A DNA stretch of 64,000 nucleotides, taken from the NCBI RefSeq assembly GCF_000006445.2, contig NC_006043.2, positions 1,116,001-1,180,000 on the forward strand. Reading direction: 5' to 3'. This document shows, piece after piece, positions 18,987 to 30,363 of the stretch. The position numbers were made by a program, and so were the translations under genes. The number at the start of each line of letters is the position of its first letter. Position 1 is the first letter of the stretch. The stretch is from Debaryomyces hansenii CBS767. Lineage: Eukaryota > Ascomycota > Pichiomycetes > Serinales > Debaryomycetaceae. The notes below the pieces were generated by a model. It saw only the letters and a program-made list of their open reading frames with translations. It had not been told where the DNA came from and did no database searches.

Positions 18987-21125
18987 ATGAGTAGTTTGGA
19001 AACTCTCAAGCAGATCTTAGAAAAAGATAAAGATGATGAGATTTTATTAGCTAATGATGAAAATTTACAAAGTCTTGACAATCTTCAAAACTATATCGTA
19101 CATAGGAAGAAAGAATCGAATAACTTATGTCAATTATTAGAACTGGTCAGAATTGAGTCATCCAATGAGGAAGCAAATATCACATCACTGATTAGTTCAC
19201 TTCCTGAGTCTGATTTGTACAAACTTATAGCACGATTTCAAGATTATCAAACGAATATCAAGACTCATAGGGAAAAGTTAATTCCAATAGAAACTATTAT
19301 AACTGACTTCAATACCGAATTAGAACAATTATCATCGAGTTTAGCATCATTACAACAACAATCCAGCAAGTTATCTTCTGATTTGGATTTGCAGCGTGCA
19401 TCATCGGAAAAGTTAAACCCAATTATATTGGATCTCATGATTCCTCCTGGTATAGTACATTCTATAGTAAAGGAGCCGATTAACGTAGAATGGCTTGAAA
19501 ACATAAGGTTCATTAATGAAAAAATCCTTTTAATATCCAGTGTTAAGTCTAACAAAGCGGACAAAAGATTAACTGACTTATACAAGGATTCTCTTGCATT
19601 TTCACAACTTGAATCAGGTGTTAAACTTCTAGTAGCCAAATCCGTTGAAAGGATACGAGATTTCATTATTCATAACATCAAAATGCTCCGGTCCTCCCAA
19701 AAGACATCATCGCAGAGTATTCAACAAAACCTTCTTAAAGTTAAAGAATTATTTGCGTTTATAAAATTGCATCATTCTGAGTTGGCAGATCAATTACAAT
19801 TAGCATATATATATACTATGAAATGGTATTATCAAACTCGTTTTGCAAAATATTTATACGCTATAGAAAAGCTTCATGTTCGTCATGTCGATCTGAACTT
19901 AGTACTAGGAAGTGGGCATAACGCTAACGATGACAAAAGTTTATTTGGCGGTGGATTAAAGAATTGGTTATATAGTGGTGGAAATAATTCTTTGGCTCCT
20001 CCACAAACTAATTCATCACATCAACTGCTGCAATCACAAGCGCAGCTGCTGCAGCAGTCACAGCTAAGTAAGCTCTCAATATCTGATTACTTGCTGTCAA
20101 TTGATAAGAGGTTGCAAATACTTGAAGCTAGGAGTGATGCACCAGAGCCACACTTAGCTATTCCATCACAAATTGCAGAGACCACACCGTTTAATTACTG
20201 GTTAGAATTTATTTATAATCAATGGTCTATCGCACTTATTGATAATATTGTGGTAGAGTATTTGTTTATGGTTGAATTCTTTTATCAGGGTGATGAAAAG
20301 TTTTGTAATGTGGACACTTTAAAACGAAAGCCTAAAGAAAATGATAATAGTTCTTCTGGAAACTCGCAAAAGAATGATTGGTCCCATGTTATGTTTGGAA
20401 ATGTATATAAAATGGGTTACGATTTTGTCAGCTGGTTGATCAGTCATCAGCCATCTCCATATTTAACTGGAAGAAATAATGCGTCCATTACAACAACGTC
20501 TAACCCTCAGAGAATGAATACTGGTTCAAAGACTTTGCTACAAGGAACATGTGATGGATACGCAGTATTATTGATGATACGATTAGTACAAAAGGCTCAA
20601 TCTCTACTCCACAATGAATTTCATATTCCAGTGCTTGATGATCATTTGAATTCTGTATTACTATTATTATGGCCGCATTTTACAAAAATAGTTGACCTTA
20701 ATTGTGAGTCCATGAAAAAGTTAATAATGTATTCTGGATCGTCGAAATCTAAAGAAGTTCATTTAGCACCAGTAAGCGTTACACAACAGTTTTCTCAATT
20801 TTTACTGGGTTTGTTGAAATTAGCAGTAGTAACATCCACTGATAAGAAAGATGATAATGATAATATCTTCAGAGGGGAACCTTTGTTCACTTCTATAACT
20901 AGATTGAGAAATGATTTCGAGAACGTACTTACCAAATTAAGTAGCCATCTATTTGGCTCGGGAAGAAGTAAGTCCATTGAAAAGGAAATTTTTTTATATA
21001 ATAATTACTTCTTGGTGGTGAATATCTTGAGAAATGAAAATCTAGGAGATGATGTTCCCAATGCTTTTATTGACGAACAAATTAAACATTTTGAGATGCT
21101 ATGTGACGCTTACAAGAAAAGCTAA
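18987..21125 (+). CDS. VPS52: Vps52, GARP complex subunit
   Basis: Subunit of the GARP tether (Vps51-54) acting in endosome-to-Golgi retrieval. The 712-residue protein begins with predicted coiled coil (about 35-150). The family-specific stretch around LDLMIPPGIVHSIVKEPINVEW (about 145-165) corresponds to the human Vps52 LxIPPxxI...VTEPFL block. Then come WYYQTRFAKYLYAIEKLHVR (about 280) and the C-terminal helical bundle ending in NEFHIPVLDDHLNSVLLLLW and VTQQFSQF. The Gln/Ser-rich insert around 345-365 is low complexity. Codon 607 is CTG in a position where relatives have a small residue, as expected if CTG means Ser. The stop lies 27 bases from the RFC4 stop. Confidence 0.9.
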   Translation: MSSLETLKQILEKDKDDEILLANDENLQSLDNLQNYIVHRKKESNNLCQLLELVRIESSNEEANITSLISSLPESDLYKLIARFQDYQTNIKTHREKLIPIETIITDFNTELEQLSSSLASLQQQSSKLSSDLDLQRASSEKLNPIILDLMIPPGIVHSIVKEPINVEWLENIRFINEKILLISSVKSNKADKRLTDLYKDSLAFSQLESGVKLLVAKSVERIRDFIIHNIKMLRSSQKTSSQSIQQNLLKVKELFAFIKLHHSELADQLQLAYIYTMKWYYQTRFAKYLYAIEKLHVRHVDLNLVLGSGHNANDDKSLFGGGLKNWLYSGGNNSLAPPQTNSSHQLLQSQAQLLQQSQLSKLSISDYLLSIDKRLQILEARSDAPEPHLAIPSQIAETTPFNYWLEFIYNQWSIALIDNIVVEYLFMVEFFYQGDEKFCNVDTLKRKPKENDNSSSGNSQKNDWSHVMFGNVYKMGYDFVSWLISHQPSPYLTGRNNASITTTSNPQRMNTGSKTLLQGTCDGYAVLLMIRLVQKAQSLLHNEFHIPVLDDHLNSVLLLLWPHFTKIVDLNCESMKKLIMYSGSSKSKEVHLAPVSVTQQFSQFLLGLLKLAVVTSTDKKDDNDNIFRGEPLFTSITRLRNDFENVLTKLSSHLFGSGRSKSIEKEIFLYNNYFLVVNILRNENLGDDVPNAFIDEQIKHFEMLCDAYKKS

Positions 21126-21152
21126 TTCAGTATTTTATTACATTATATATAG

Positions 21153-22136
21153 TTATAAATCACAGAGCTTGGCGAATAACCCACAAAGTTGTAAGTACGA
21201 AGACACACCTTCTAAAACTCTCATGTGAACGAATCCTATTTCCTTTATCATATCTAAACGCTTCAGTTCGCTTATTCCTGGTAATGTTTTGGCTACCCTG
21301 AACGACAGAGTAACAATATCTATAGCAGAATAACCCTTTTCCCATAAATTATCCAATAATTCAAGAGCTTCGTCAATATTTCCCCCCTTATTCGAACAGC
21401 AGCTGGCTAAGATTTTCTTGATAACTAATGGATGAGGCTGGTCGACAATTTTAAATACATTAATATCATTTACAAACCCAAAGCCTGCAACTGTACTTTG
21501 CAAATTGTTTATGGCTTGTCTCATGTCACCTTCTGCAGTGAATATTAACGCTTGTAATCCCTCAGAATTATACTTTACATCCTCCAACTTTGTTACTTCC
21601 AACAAACGTTCTAATACTTGCTCATCTGATAACTTAGTATAACGCAATATGGCACAACGAGATTGTAATGGTTCAATAATTTTCAGTGATTGATTACAAG
21701 CAAATGCAAATCTAGTGGTATTCGAATAAATTTCCATCGTTCTTCTTAACGCCTGTTGGGCACCTGGTGTCATGGAATCAGCTTCATCCAAAATGATTAT
21801 TTTATGTCTACCTGCTGGTAACAGAATCTTGGTCTGTGCAAACTGTTTGATTTTATTACGAACAACATCAATACCTCTATCATCCGATGCATTCAATTCT
21901 AGCGTAGCCTGCTGATACAATTCAGGTCCCAATAATTCGTATGCAAGACAATGTATAGACGTAGTTTTACCTATACCTGGCAATCCAGAAATAATCATGT
22001 GTGGCATATTTCCATCTTCAACTAAAAGCTTCAATCTTTCCACGGTTTCTTCATTCCCTACTATATCATCCAATTTATGGGGACGATATTTCTCTACCCA
22101 TGGTAATTCAAGAGATAGAGCAAAATTCTTAGTCAT
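21153..22136 (-). CDS. RFC4: Replication factor C subunit 4
   Basis: One of the small subunits of the RFC clamp loader, which opens PCNA and loads it at primer-template junctions; it is also shared by the Rad24, Ctf18 and Elg1 complexes. The 327-residue AAA+ protein starts with [18 protein letters not shown] and has Walker [11 protein letters not shown] (about 50). NASDDRG, Walker [10 protein letters not shown] (about 115) and the SRC arginine-finger motif in [10 protein letters not shown] (about 158) follow. [11 protein letters not shown] lies in the second domain. VEKYRP and the tail [13 protein letters not shown] segment match Rfc4 rather than Rfc2, Rfc3 or Rfc5. A full MCB box lies 61 bases upstream. 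Confidence 0.94.
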   Translation of the reverse strand: MTKNFALSLELPWVEKYRPHKLDDIVGNEETVERLKLLVEDGNMPHMIISGLPGIGKTTSIHCLAYELLGPELYQQATLELNASDDRGIDVVRNKIKQFAQTKILLPAGRHKIIILDEADSMTPGAQQALRRTMEIYSNTTRFAFACNQSLKIIEPLQSRCAILRYTKLSDEQVLERLLEVTKLEDVKYNSEGLQALIFTAEGDMRQAINNLQSTVAGFGFVNDINVFKIVDQPHPLVIKKILASCCSNKGGNIDEALELLDNLWEKGYSAIDIVTLSFRVAKTLPGISELKRLDMIKEIGFVHMRVLEGVSSYLQLCGLFAKLCDL

Positions 22137-22196
22137 GTTTATATATATATCTCCTTATCACAACTATTGAAGTATTTAAAAAATCTACATTTATGG

Positions 22197-22202
22197 ACGC
22201 GT
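22197..22202. promoter_or_regulatory. ACGCGT MCB box upstream of RFC4
   Basis: Exact MluI cell-cycle box ACGCGT, 61 bases before the RFC4 start. MBF binds this element in yeasts to activate DNA replication genes at G1/S. Confidence 0.55.
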
Positions 22203-22298
22203 ATTAAATATCGATGGTCAGATTTTGGTTCGAGGATTATTTCTATTAATTTTTCAGTCTATACTTTATTATACATTATTGGATATATATAGTCTTGA

Positions 22299-23168
22299 TT
22301 ACTTTGTCTTTGTCTTGTTCTCATCAACATGGTCTTTTGCTTCGGCAGCAACTTTCCTTTTCTTATTTGTAGCCTTTTGATCATTCTTCCTGGCCATTAT
22401 TGGCGCAGAAGTATTTAAGAACTTTACGGCCGGCTTCCTGAAAACACCCTGTACTTGCTGGTCGACTTTCTGGTCATTCTCAGACAAAAGATAGCTTAAC
22501 CATGGAACTTCGACATCTTTGACCTCGGATTCTATTATATTATATAGTGCTTGAGCTTGTTCAATATTATCTGAAAGTCCTAAAATGCTTGTATTCTCAA
22601 TTTTCAATATGGAGGAAAGTCTAGACATGCTTCCTCGAGGTAGCTGTATCAACTTTACCTTATCACTTGCCGATGTAGAAGATGTATATGCAAGTACCGG
22701 GAATGGATTTGTCAATAAAGATGGTGTGATGTCGTACTTAGCCACAAATACATACTTAATATACGGGGCGGAATCAGATGTACATTGCTTCTTATGTGAT
22801 TTAGACCTGTTGACCAATCTCGATCTGTGTCTTGATGCCTGAGTTTCTAATGCTTTAATAGTAGAGTTAAATCCAATTGTTATTTCCTTACGAATTTCTG
22901 GAATATCGGTGGTTTTGATTTTGGAACTGCTGTTATTTTTTGCTTCAGCAAGCAATCCGTTATAATATCCTAAATTGGATAGAATCTGACTGAGGTGTTC
23001 TAGTATGGTATTTGAAAGCTCTGGTGAAATAAAAGGCCATAACTTCGTCTGCGTATATGGGTTATCAAGTATTGGTTTAAAAACTTGTCTGCGTCTTTTC
23101 TCTGTATCTTTTAGAGATCCTGATATAGCATTAGATGCCTTTGGCTTATTTTTCCTACTGTCTGACAT
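22299..23168 (-). CDS. POP3: RNase P / RNase MRP protein subunit Pop3
   Basis: Pop3 is a protein subunit of nuclear RNase P and RNase MRP, which process pre-tRNA 5' ends and pre-rRNA. The 289-residue basic protein has the family start: GSLKDTEKRRRQVFKPILDN with PYTQTKLWP (about 17-45). A middle strand-helix segment follows, with SLLTNPFPVLAYTSS and VKLIQLPRGSMSRLSSIL (about 150-185). The end of the domain reads VKDVEVPWLSYLL and AVKFLNTSAPI, which parallel S. cerevisiae Pop3 (195 residues). The extra length is an Asn/Ser/Lys insert (about 75-130) and a Lys-rich tail. A PAC-type GATGAG lies about 60 bases upstream. Confidence 0.85.
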   Translation of the reverse strand: MSDSRKNKPKASNAISGSLKDTEKRRRQVFKPILDNPYTQTKLWPFISPELSNTILEHLSQILSNLGYYNGLLAEAKNNSSSKIKTTDIPEIRKEITIGFNSTIKALETQASRHRSRLVNRSKSHKKQCTSDSAPYIKYVFVAKYDITPSLLTNPFPVLAYTSSTSASDKVKLIQLPRGSMSRLSSILKIENTSILGLSDNIEQAQALYNIIESEVKDVEVPWLSYLLSENDQKVDQQVQGVFRKPAVKFLNTSAPIMARKNDQKATNKKRKVAAEAKDHVDENKTKTK

Positions 23169-23226
23169 CTATTTGACATCAATATTATAACTCAAGCCTT
23201 AGCGTTAATTACAAATTATGAAGATC

Positions 23227-23232
23227 GATGAG
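23227..23232 (+). promoter_or_regulatory. PAC-like GATGAG upstream of POP3
   Basis: TCGATGAGTG at 23225-23234, about 60 bases before the POP3 ATG. PAC (GCGATGAGNT) marks genes for RNA polymerase I/III subunits and ribosome biogenesis in yeasts, which fits an RNase MRP subunit. Confidence 0.4.
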
Positions 23233-23351
23233 TGTTTTAAATGTCGCAAATTATATGATAATATTTCTATTCATTTACTTTTTATGTAGAACACTATACA
23301 AATACAGATTTAATTAGAGGAATAATATTAAATACAAAATCTTTATAAAAG

Positions 23352-26300
23352 TTAGTTGCCATCCTTCTTTTCGTCCTTCGATTTACTTTCAGATTCTGGG
23401 GAATACAGTGGCGAACCTGGTGAATATTGAGGTGAAGTTGGTGAGTATTGAGGTGACGTTGGTGAATACTGAGGTGAAGTTGGTGAGTATGATGGGGAGG
23501 TAGGCGAGTATGATGGTGATGTTGGGGAATATTGGGGTGAGGTAGGTGAATACTGTGGTGATGTTGGTGAATAAGATGGTGATGTTGGTGAATAAGATGG
23601 TGATGTTGGCGAGTATGATGGTGATGTTGGCGAGTATGATGGAGATGTTGGTGAGTAACTTGGCGAGGTTGGTGAGTAACTTGGGGAAGTTGGTGAGTAA
23701 CTTGGGGAAGTTGGTGAGTAACTTGGAGATGTTGGTGAGTAGCTTGGGGAAGTTGGTGAGTAACTTGGAGATGTTGGTGAGTAAGATGGTGAAGTTGGCG
23801 AGTAACTTGGAGATGTTGGTGAGTAGGATGGCGAAGTTGGCGAGTAACTTGGTGATGTTGGTGAGTAGGATGGCGATGTTGGTGAGTATGATGGAGAAGT
23901 TGGTGAGTAACTTGGCGATGTTGGTGAGTATGTTGGGGACGTACCACCATAACCTGGCGAAGTAACTCCACCAAACGATGGCGATGTAGCACCATAAGAA
24001 AATGGCGAAGTTGGTGATGGAGAGGTAGCTCCTCCGTAAGATGTAAGAGCACCTGAACCATCAGAAACTGGTGCCGTATGAATTGGAGAGAATCCGGCAC
24101 CTTCTTCAAATTGAATTTTATCATCTTGCATCTCATAGTCCCTGTAAGGAGTAGCACCGCCATCATCTGCATATTCGCCAGTTTCATTACCAGCTGCAGT
24201 GGTAACTGCAATATTAGAAGGTGCGGTTTGTAACATCTTATCATCAACCATAACATCAAATGCCCCAGTACCTAATGGCGCCATTTGACCTAACATCACA
24301 TTTTCAGATATACCACGACAATCATCTAATTCAGCAGCGGAACCTGCTTCAAGTAAGATTTCAACGGTTTCTTCGAACGAACAACGCATCAATGCACCAG
24401 TATCAGCTCTATTAATACCGTGACGAGTAATTGCCATCAAGTGACCACGAGACGTCATGACATCGACCAATAAGGCCATATGACGATAATTGACATAAGA
24501 ACCATCAAACGCAATAACATTAAGAATTTCCTTGAATAAGGCAGTACGAGTAGCTTCAATACCTAAAACAGAAAGAACTTCAATAAAGTTATTAGAATAA
24601 GTACGCGAAGAATCAACACCTGAAACAGCCATAACGTCGGCCAAATTTACACCATCGGTTTCCAAAACCCATTCTTGACTTTGTTTGAATTCACCGGTGA
24701 TATCTGGAGAGTTTACCTTATGCTGCATCATAAATACTCTTGTAATACCTGGAATACCACGCAAAGAAATAGATTCTAACATATGAGATTCAATACGTTT
24801 CAAGATTTGATCTTCTTCTGCATCTGCATCTTCATCCAACGATTTTGGATCACGAACAACACGACAACGGATAATCAATTTATCTGCTGTATCATCGGAC
24901 CAAATAACAAATAAATCCTCTCCGAAGTTTTGAGAGATCTTCTCTGCTACTTGGGACATTGTCAACTGTTTATCCAACATCTTAGCACGATCTAATTCAA
25001 GACGAAGTAACCATGGAGATTGTTTCTCAATAGATTCTTCAACCTTTTCATCAGGAATAGCAAAATAAGCCTCAACGGTATCGTAATCTTCCTCGATAAC
25101 GGTACTTCTAGGATCTGGATCGTAGAAAATTTCAGTGGCAGACGTAACATTCTTCAAAGTAGTATGTTCGATCGCGGATTGAACAATCTTTGCCTTTTCA
25201 ATGTCAGCAGCACTTTCCTTTTCTAAGTAAACAGTAAGTGCGGGAGTTTTAATGTTCTTTGCAACATTAAGAATTTCCTTAAGACGTGGAACACCCAATG
25301 TAACATTCTTCGAAGAAACACCAGCATAATGGAAAGTATTCAAGGTCATTTGAGTGGCTGGTTCACCGATGGATTGAGCTGCAATCACACCGACCATTTC
25401 ACCAGGATGAACAATCGATTTTTGGAATTGGGTTTCAATTTCACCCATAACCCATTCAAAAGAAATTCTACTTAATTTAAATTCTTCGATAACACGACGG
25501 GTTGCCAATCTAGAACGTAACAAACATTGGAATAATAATGTTGCATTTTCTTGTGCTTCTTTTGTTAATGCTGTTTTACCACGAATGACTAAAAGTTTAG
25601 TACAAAGATCTTGAACACCACGAACAACTTCATCTAATCTTAAGTCTGATGCCTTATGACGACCATTATGGAAAATTTGCTGAGCATTTTGAATAATACG
25701 ACGCAAGTTAACAGGTAATGGCCAGTTAAAGTCACCATTTGGAAAACAAACGTCTCTCAAGTAACGACGATCGGCTTCTAACTGTCTATATTCTTCATCT
25801 AAAACCTTTTGAAGCTTTACATCTCCCTTTATTTCTTTACCGGATTCCAATAAGGATTCTCTTATAGATTTTGACGGATCCAAGACATCAATACGGTATC
25901 TCTTCTCGAAACTTTCATCAGATCCAGGGATAGTATCGACTGATTGTTTCTCTACCTGGGTACCATCAATACCATCTTCACCATAGACGAATTGAATTAT
26001 ATCACCCAATGAATTTCTTGTAGAACCATCATAATGAACCATAATATCTTCTAAAGCTTTAACTAAACGACGTTGAATATAACCTGTTTCGGCGGTCTTA
26101 ACAGCAGTATCAATAAGACCTTCTCTACCTGCCATAGCATGGAAGAAAAATTCTTGTGGAGTCAACCCTCTTAAGTAAGAGTTTTCAACGAAACCTTTAG
26201 ATTCAGGTGAATAGTCATCTTTTGTGAAATGAGGTAACGAACGATCAGCAAATCCAAAAGGAATACGTTTACCTTCAACGATTTGTTGTCCTACACAAGC

Positions 26301-28601
26301 TGACATTTGAGAAATATTAATAAACGACCCTTTAGATCCTGAAACCACCATTTGCTTGACGTTATTCAAATCCTTCAAATTCATTTCAGCCGAACGACCT
26401 GCTGTATCACGAGCTTGATTTAAAACACGAGATACATTATGTTCAAAAGACTCACGTAATGTCATACCTGGCTCTGGTTCCAACTTATTCAGTTGGGCGT
26501 CCAAAATAATTTCTTGAACTTTATCCTTAGCATCTTGAATAGTGGTAGTAACATCTCTCATAGTACTAGAATCGGCAATAGTATCACCAATACCAATAGA
26601 AAACCCGTTGTGTAACAACCAAAAGTTGACAACTTTTTGAATAGAACTGAATAATTGTGCACATACTTGAGAACCTTTTTCTCTCATTACTGTGTGAATT
26701 AAACCACCACCGGTTGCACCGACAGTCTTTTTATCTACAACACCAAACATGATTTCACCATCGACGACTAACATACCATTATCTTTAGGACTTAAGAGAT
26801 TCTTACCGTCATCAAATCTTTGTAAATGGATACCCTTAGGAATTGCCATAGACAATAATTGTTTACCGGTCCATAATGGCTTTGGGCTAACAATCGCTGG
26901 CGGAGGGATGACACCATCCCAATTCGGAATCCAATATAACATATTCATTACTTGATCATATTCAATGAAGTTGTCACGTAAAGTCATCTTTCTAACACCA
27001 CATAATGTATCTTGCACAATACCCATGACTGGCTTATTCGATTGAGGAGAAACAATTTGCAAAGGAACAGCACAGATTTGTGATAATTCTGCTCTTGTTT
27101 CTTGTGATTGAGGAACATGTAAATTCATTTCATCACCATCGAAATCTGCATTATATGGGGAAGTGACAGACAAGTTTAATCTGAAAGTAGAGTATGGCAT
27201 AACTTTGACTCTGTGCGCCATCATAGACATTTTATGTAACGAAGGTTGACGGTTAAATAAAACTGGATCATCATCCATCAAATGACGCTCAACTTTCCAA
27301 CCATATTGCAAAGCAATATCACCTGCTCTTTTGTTATATCTTAAATCAATACGATCACCAGTATCTCTAATAACATATTTCGCACCTGGGTGTTCATTTG
27401 GACCATTACGAACGTATTCAGTCAAACGATGGATGTTATAGGGGGTAACTATTTCAGGGTATGATAAGGTTCTTGCAATGGATATTGGAACACCAACTTG
27501 GTCTAAGTCAAGATTTGGATCACCAGAAATGACTGTACGAGCCGAGAAATCAACACGCTTACCCATCAAGTTTCCTCTAAGTCTTCCTTCTTTACCCTTT
27601 AATCTTGCTCTAATAGATTTAATAGGACGTCCTGTCTTTTGAAGAGCTTGTGGTTGACCAGCAATGTCATTATCCATATAAGTGGCTACGTGGAATTGTA
27701 ACAAGGCTTCAAATTCACTGATAACGTGCTGTGGGGACCCGTCCATTTCTAATCTTTGAACGTTTATATTTGCCTTTAAAACATCAGCCAATTTGAAAGT
27801 CAAATCATCTTCACCTCTGGCCGTGTCGTTAAATGCGATGGATGGTCTTACTGGAGGTGGTGGTACAGGTAACACGGTGATTAACATCCATTCGGGCCTG
27901 GCATAATCTTCATTAAAACCCAATCTATAACAATCTTGGGAATTTATATGCTTGAAAACACTCAAAATTTCTGATGGGGTTAATAAACGACGTTCCGGTT
28001 GTTCATTTTCATCAAAATTCTTATTCTGCTTCCACGTACCCCATAATTTTAACCCATCTCTACGAACAGTAGGCTGTGTATGACCACATCCACCTTTATT
28101 TGGTTGGTCAGGTTTCCAATTTGGATCATTTTCGCTGGTAACATTGTCTGCTTCACAGATCATCTTAGCTTTACACAAGTTCCACACCGCATTAAATCTT
28201 TTCTTTGGATCTCTTATCTTGATAGCCTGGGACATGGCAAGGTTTGTTTCATCTAGTAATAACTTACCACAATGCATACAAACACATTCACAAACCTTTT
28301 TAATTTTGGCGATAAAACCAATATGAAAAACAGGCTTGGTTAATTCAATATGACCAAAATGACCAGGGCATTCGGCCATATCCTCACCACATGTTTGACA
28401 TTTAAAATTACGATCGATCGAACCCAATCTTGGGTCGTTTAACCCGGCTTCTCTTGGCTTCTTTGTACTTTGGTCAATAGTCTCTGGGTATTCGATTTTA
28501 GCAACAGAAATTGCACGAACCTCTTCTGGAGACAACAAACCAAATTGAACTTCCTTCACCGAACGGAGAGGCGCACTGGAATATGGAAATTGTCGACTCA
28601 T
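23352..28601 (-). CDS. RPO21: RNA polymerase II largest subunit Rpb1
   Basis: Catalytic subunit of RNA polymerase II. The 1749-residue protein is complete. It has the N-terminal zinc motifs ([20 protein letters not shown], about 70-90), and the Mg-binding active site [10 protein letters not shown] near residue 485. The bridge-helix/trigger-loop region holds [20 protein letters not shown], and the foot and cleft domains end near 1480. The C-terminal domain has degenerate units, then about 26 heptads of YSPTSPS type; the last are YSPTSPQ variants, YSPGSPL and YSPESES. The tail ends in a short Lys/Glu/Asp cap. S. cerevisiae Rpb1 is 1733 residues with the same number of heptads. RPB1 is a synonym. 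Confidence 0.98.
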   Translation of the reverse strand: MSRQFPYSSAPLRSVKEVQFGLLSPEEVRAISVAKIEYPETIDQSTKKPREAGLNDPRLGSIDRNFKCQTCGEDMAECPGHFGHIELTKPVFHIGFIAKIKKVCECVCMHCGKLLLDETNLAMSQAIKIRDPKKRFNAVWNLCKAKMICEADNVTSENDPNWKPDQPNKGGCGHTQPTVRRDGLKLWGTWKQNKNFDENEQPERRLLTPSEILSVFKHINSQDCYRLGFNEDYARPEWMLITVLPVPPPPVRPSIAFNDTARGEDDLTFKLADVLKANINVQRLEMDGSPQHVISEFEALLQFHVATYMDNDIAGQPQALQKTGRPIKSIRARLKGKEGRLRGNLMGKRVDFSARTVISGDPNLDLDQVGVPISIARTLSYPEIVTPYNIHRLTEYVRNGPNEHPGAKYVIRDTGDRIDLRYNKRAGDIALQYGWKVERHLMDDDPVLFNRQPSLHKMSMMAHRVKVMPYSTFRLNLSVTSPYNADFDGDEMNLHVPQSQETRAELSQICAVPLQIVSPQSNKPVMGIVQDTLCGVRKMTLRDNFIEYDQVMNMLYWIPNWDGVIPPPAIVSPKPLWTGKQLLSMAIPKGIHLQRFDDGKNLLSPKDNGMLVVDGEIMFGVVDKKTVGATGGGLIHTVMREKGSQVCAQLFSSIQKVVNFWLLHNGFSIGIGDTIADSSTMRDVTTTIQDAKDKVQEIILDAQLNKLEPEPGMTLRESFEHNVSRVLNQARDTAGRSAEMNLKDLNNVKQMVVSGSKGSFINISQMSACVGQQIVEGKRIPFGFADRSLPHFTKDDYSPESKGFVENSYLRGLTPQEFFFHAMAGREGLIDTAVKTAETGYIQRRLVKALEDIMVHYDGSTRNSLGDIIQFVYGEDGIDGTQVEKQSVDTIPGSDESFEKRYRIDVLDPSKSIRESLLESGKEIKGDVKLQKVLDEEYRQLEADRRYLRDVCFPNGDFNWPLPVNLRRIIQNAQQIFHNGRHKASDLRLDEVVRGVQDLCTKLLVIRGKTALTKEAQENATLLFQCLLRSRLATRRVIEEFKLSRISFEWVMGEIETQFQKSIVHPGEMVGVIAAQSIGEPATQMTLNTFHYAGVSSKNVTLGVPRLKEILNVAKNIKTPALTVYLEKESAADIEKAKIVQSAIEHTTLKNVTSATEIFYDPDPRSTVIEEDYDTVEAYFAIPDEKVEESIEKQSPWLLRLELDRAKMLDKQLTMSQVAEKISQNFGEDLFVIWSDDTADKLIIRCRVVRDPKSLDEDADAEEDQILKRIESHMLESISLRGIPGITRVFMMQHKVNSPDITGEFKQSQEWVLETDGVNLADVMAVSGVDSSRTYSNNFIEVLSVLGIEATRTALFKEILNVIAFDGSYVNYRHMALLVDVMTSRGHLMAITRHGINRADTGALMRCSFEETVEILLEAGSAAELDDCRGISENVMLGQMAPLGTGAFDVMVDDKMLQTAPSNIAVTTAAGNETGEYADDGGATPYRDYEMQDDKIQFEEGAGFSPIHTAPVSDGSGALTSYGGATSPSPTSPFSYGATSPSFGGVTSPGYGGTSPTYSPTSPSYSPTSPSYSPTSPSYSPTSPSYSPTSPSYSPTSPSYSPTSPSYSPTSPSYSPTSPSYSPTSPSYSPTSPSYSPTSPSYSPTSPSYSPTSPSYSPTSPSYSPTSPSYSPTSPSYSPTSPQYSPTSPQYSPTSPSYSPTSPSYSPTSPQYSPTSPQYSPTSPQYSPGSPLYSPESESKSKDEKKDGN
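23395..23945 (-). repeat. 21-base tandem repeats encoding the Rpb1 heptad tail
   Basis: About 26 copies of a 21-base unit coding YSPTSPS or close variants. Third positions differ between copies (for example TCA, TCT, TCG for Ser), so the array is homogeneous in protein but partly diverged in DNA. This can limit unequal exchange, though copy number may still vary between strains. Confidence 0.92.
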
Positions 28602-29250
28602 TGTTTTATCACTATGATTATTATGAAATACACGTTAATAAAACTATTTCTTTTTTTTTATAGATGTTTTTTTATTTTTTTTCCAAAATTAAACAAGCAG
28701 ATATATCGACTATTACTGGCACTAAACTTCAATGAAAATTTGTCTCTCGTAATAAATATCTGTAATAAATAAATTAAAAATTAATTTAAGAACTCAATTA
28801 AATTAGTAGTTTCCTTGTTGAACCTTTTTTTCCTATAATAGTACCTTTATTATAGTTTACGCAATCAAATAAATGAGTGCCTTTGAATTATCTATGACTT
28901 TATACAGATTAATTAGTATATGCAAATTGGAAGTGGTTTTCGTGAATATACCCTAATATCAAACAAACGCTATTTGAATTAATCGGACAAATAACAAGCT
29001 GTGTATTCAGGCTTCTATGGATAATATAGAATGGAGGTTGGATAGATAATTAGGTTGGCAAGATGGTAAGTTAATCTATGGAAAACACAACCTTGTTTAG
29101 TTTTGCTTATTATTACAACACTAATTTTCATGTTCGACTGGAAGTGGCGACGAAAAATTACCCCGGTCTCATTTTTACACGAGCATATACTTAAAAGAAA
29201 AACATGCGCGTAATTACTGGTACTAAGTTAAAGAGCTCTATTACGTCTAT
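28602..29250. other. RPB1 promoter region, no gene seen
   Basis: 649 bases between the RPB1 start and the CPR6 stop. It is very AT-rich near RPB1, with poly-T runs at about 28650-28680. Frames are short and lack conserved features. A GCGCGT at about 29206 is too far from RPB1 to interpret. I see nothing else. Confidence 0.5.
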
Positions 29251-30363
29251 TTAAGAGAAGAACTTGGACATAGCTTTCTTTTGTTTATCACGACGAGCCT
29301 TAATGGTGGTCTTAACGTCTTGTAAACCCTTTATGATAGCGCCATCTTCAGGAGATAATTGTAAGGCTTCCTCTAAAGATTTTTGTGCCGATTCTTCGTC
29401 CTTCGCAAGTAAATAGCCCATACCCTTACGGTACAAGGCCTTAGTTTTGGATTTATCGTCAATGGCTTCAACTTCTAAGGCGTTCGATGCGGCGTTGATA
29501 GTTTTCTTGCCGTCCTTCAATTTTAAAGCGACCAAAGCAGCATTCAAGTAACATGACAACTTTAAGGCGTGCAATTTAGACAAGTTTTCTTCGGACAAGT
29601 CTTCAGGGAAGTAATCGTTCAAAAAGCCCGAAGCCTTGTTGTACTTCTCGTATGCAGCTGCGACATTTCCGTCCTTCAATTGTTTGGTACCAATGTCCTT
29701 CAAAGTGGTAACGGCCTTAAAAACGGATTCTGGGTCGTTGACATTAATATTGTCATCATCTGCCATAACTTCTTCGTAGATGTCACCAGTGCCGTCATCA
29801 ACACTTGTCGGAACTGGCACATAGTCGGATGGCAATTCACCACAGTCAGAGATTATCCAATCTTCGACAGGCTTATCGTTTTCGCCCTTGTCGCATCTTT
29901 CAAGCTGACGCACAATAGACTTTCCTTGAATCACTTCACCAAATACCACATGCTTACCGTTCAAATGAGGAGTTGGCACGGTTGTAATGAAAAATTGAGA
30001 CCCGTTTGTATTTGCGCCCGCATTGGCCATAGATAACAAGAATGGCTTGTCATGGGTCAATTGGAAGTTCTCATCTTCAAATTTCTCTCCGTAGATTGAT
30101 TCACCCCCAATTCCTGATCCGTGGGTGAAATCACCACCTTGGCACATAAAATCTTTAATAATACGGTGGAAAATAGATCCTTTATAATGGAGTTGTTTCC
30201 CTGAGCTCTCTGATGCTCCCTTTTCTCCAGTACATAATGCTCTGAAATTCTCAGCCGTCTTTGGAACTACATCGTTATATAATTCAAATACAACACGTCC
30301 TTTGGGCTTTCCGTCAGCGGAAATATCAAAAAATACCTTGGGGCGATTCAATTTGTCACTCAT
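29251..30363 (-). CDS. CPR6: Hsp90-associated cyclophilin 40 (Cpr6 type)
   Basis: A 370-residue peptidyl-prolyl isomerase co-chaperone. The cyclophilin domain (about 1-175) has the intact catalytic and binding residues: [35 protein letters not shown] and [12 protein letters not shown]. Three TPR repeats (about 215-345) form the Hsp90 EEVD-binding groove. The catalytic domain is intact, as in Cpr6; Cpr7 has a weaker, altered one. Length equals S. cerevisiae Cpr6 (371). A gap-type heat-shock element lies about 86 bases upstream, agreeing with known Hsf1 control of CPR6. Confidence 0.93.
   Translation of the reverse strand: MSDKLNRPKVFFDISADGKPKGRVVFELYNDVVPKTAENFRALCTGEKGASESSGKQLHYKGSIFHRIIKDFMCQGGDFTHGSGIGGESIYGEKFEDENFQLTHDKPFLLSMANAGANTNGSQFFITTVPTPHLNGKHVVFGEVIQGKSIVRQLERCDKGENDKPVEDWIISDCGELPSDYVPVPTSVDDGTGDIYEEVMADDDNINVNDPESVFKAVTTLKDIGTKQLKDGNVAAAYEKYNKASGFLNDYFPEDLSEENLSKLHALKLSCYLNAALVALKLKDGKKTINAASNALEVEAIDDKSKTKALYRKGMGYLLAKDEESAQKSLEEALQLSPEDGAIIKGLQDVKTTIKARRDKQKKAMSKFFS

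Noticed and set aside
23546..23965. 139-codon plus-strand open frame across the RPB1 tail, and a 321-codon minus-strand frame at 23294-24259
   Set aside because: Both are shadows of the 21-base repeat, giving His/Thr/Gln or Leu/Val/Ser periodic peptides with no other support.
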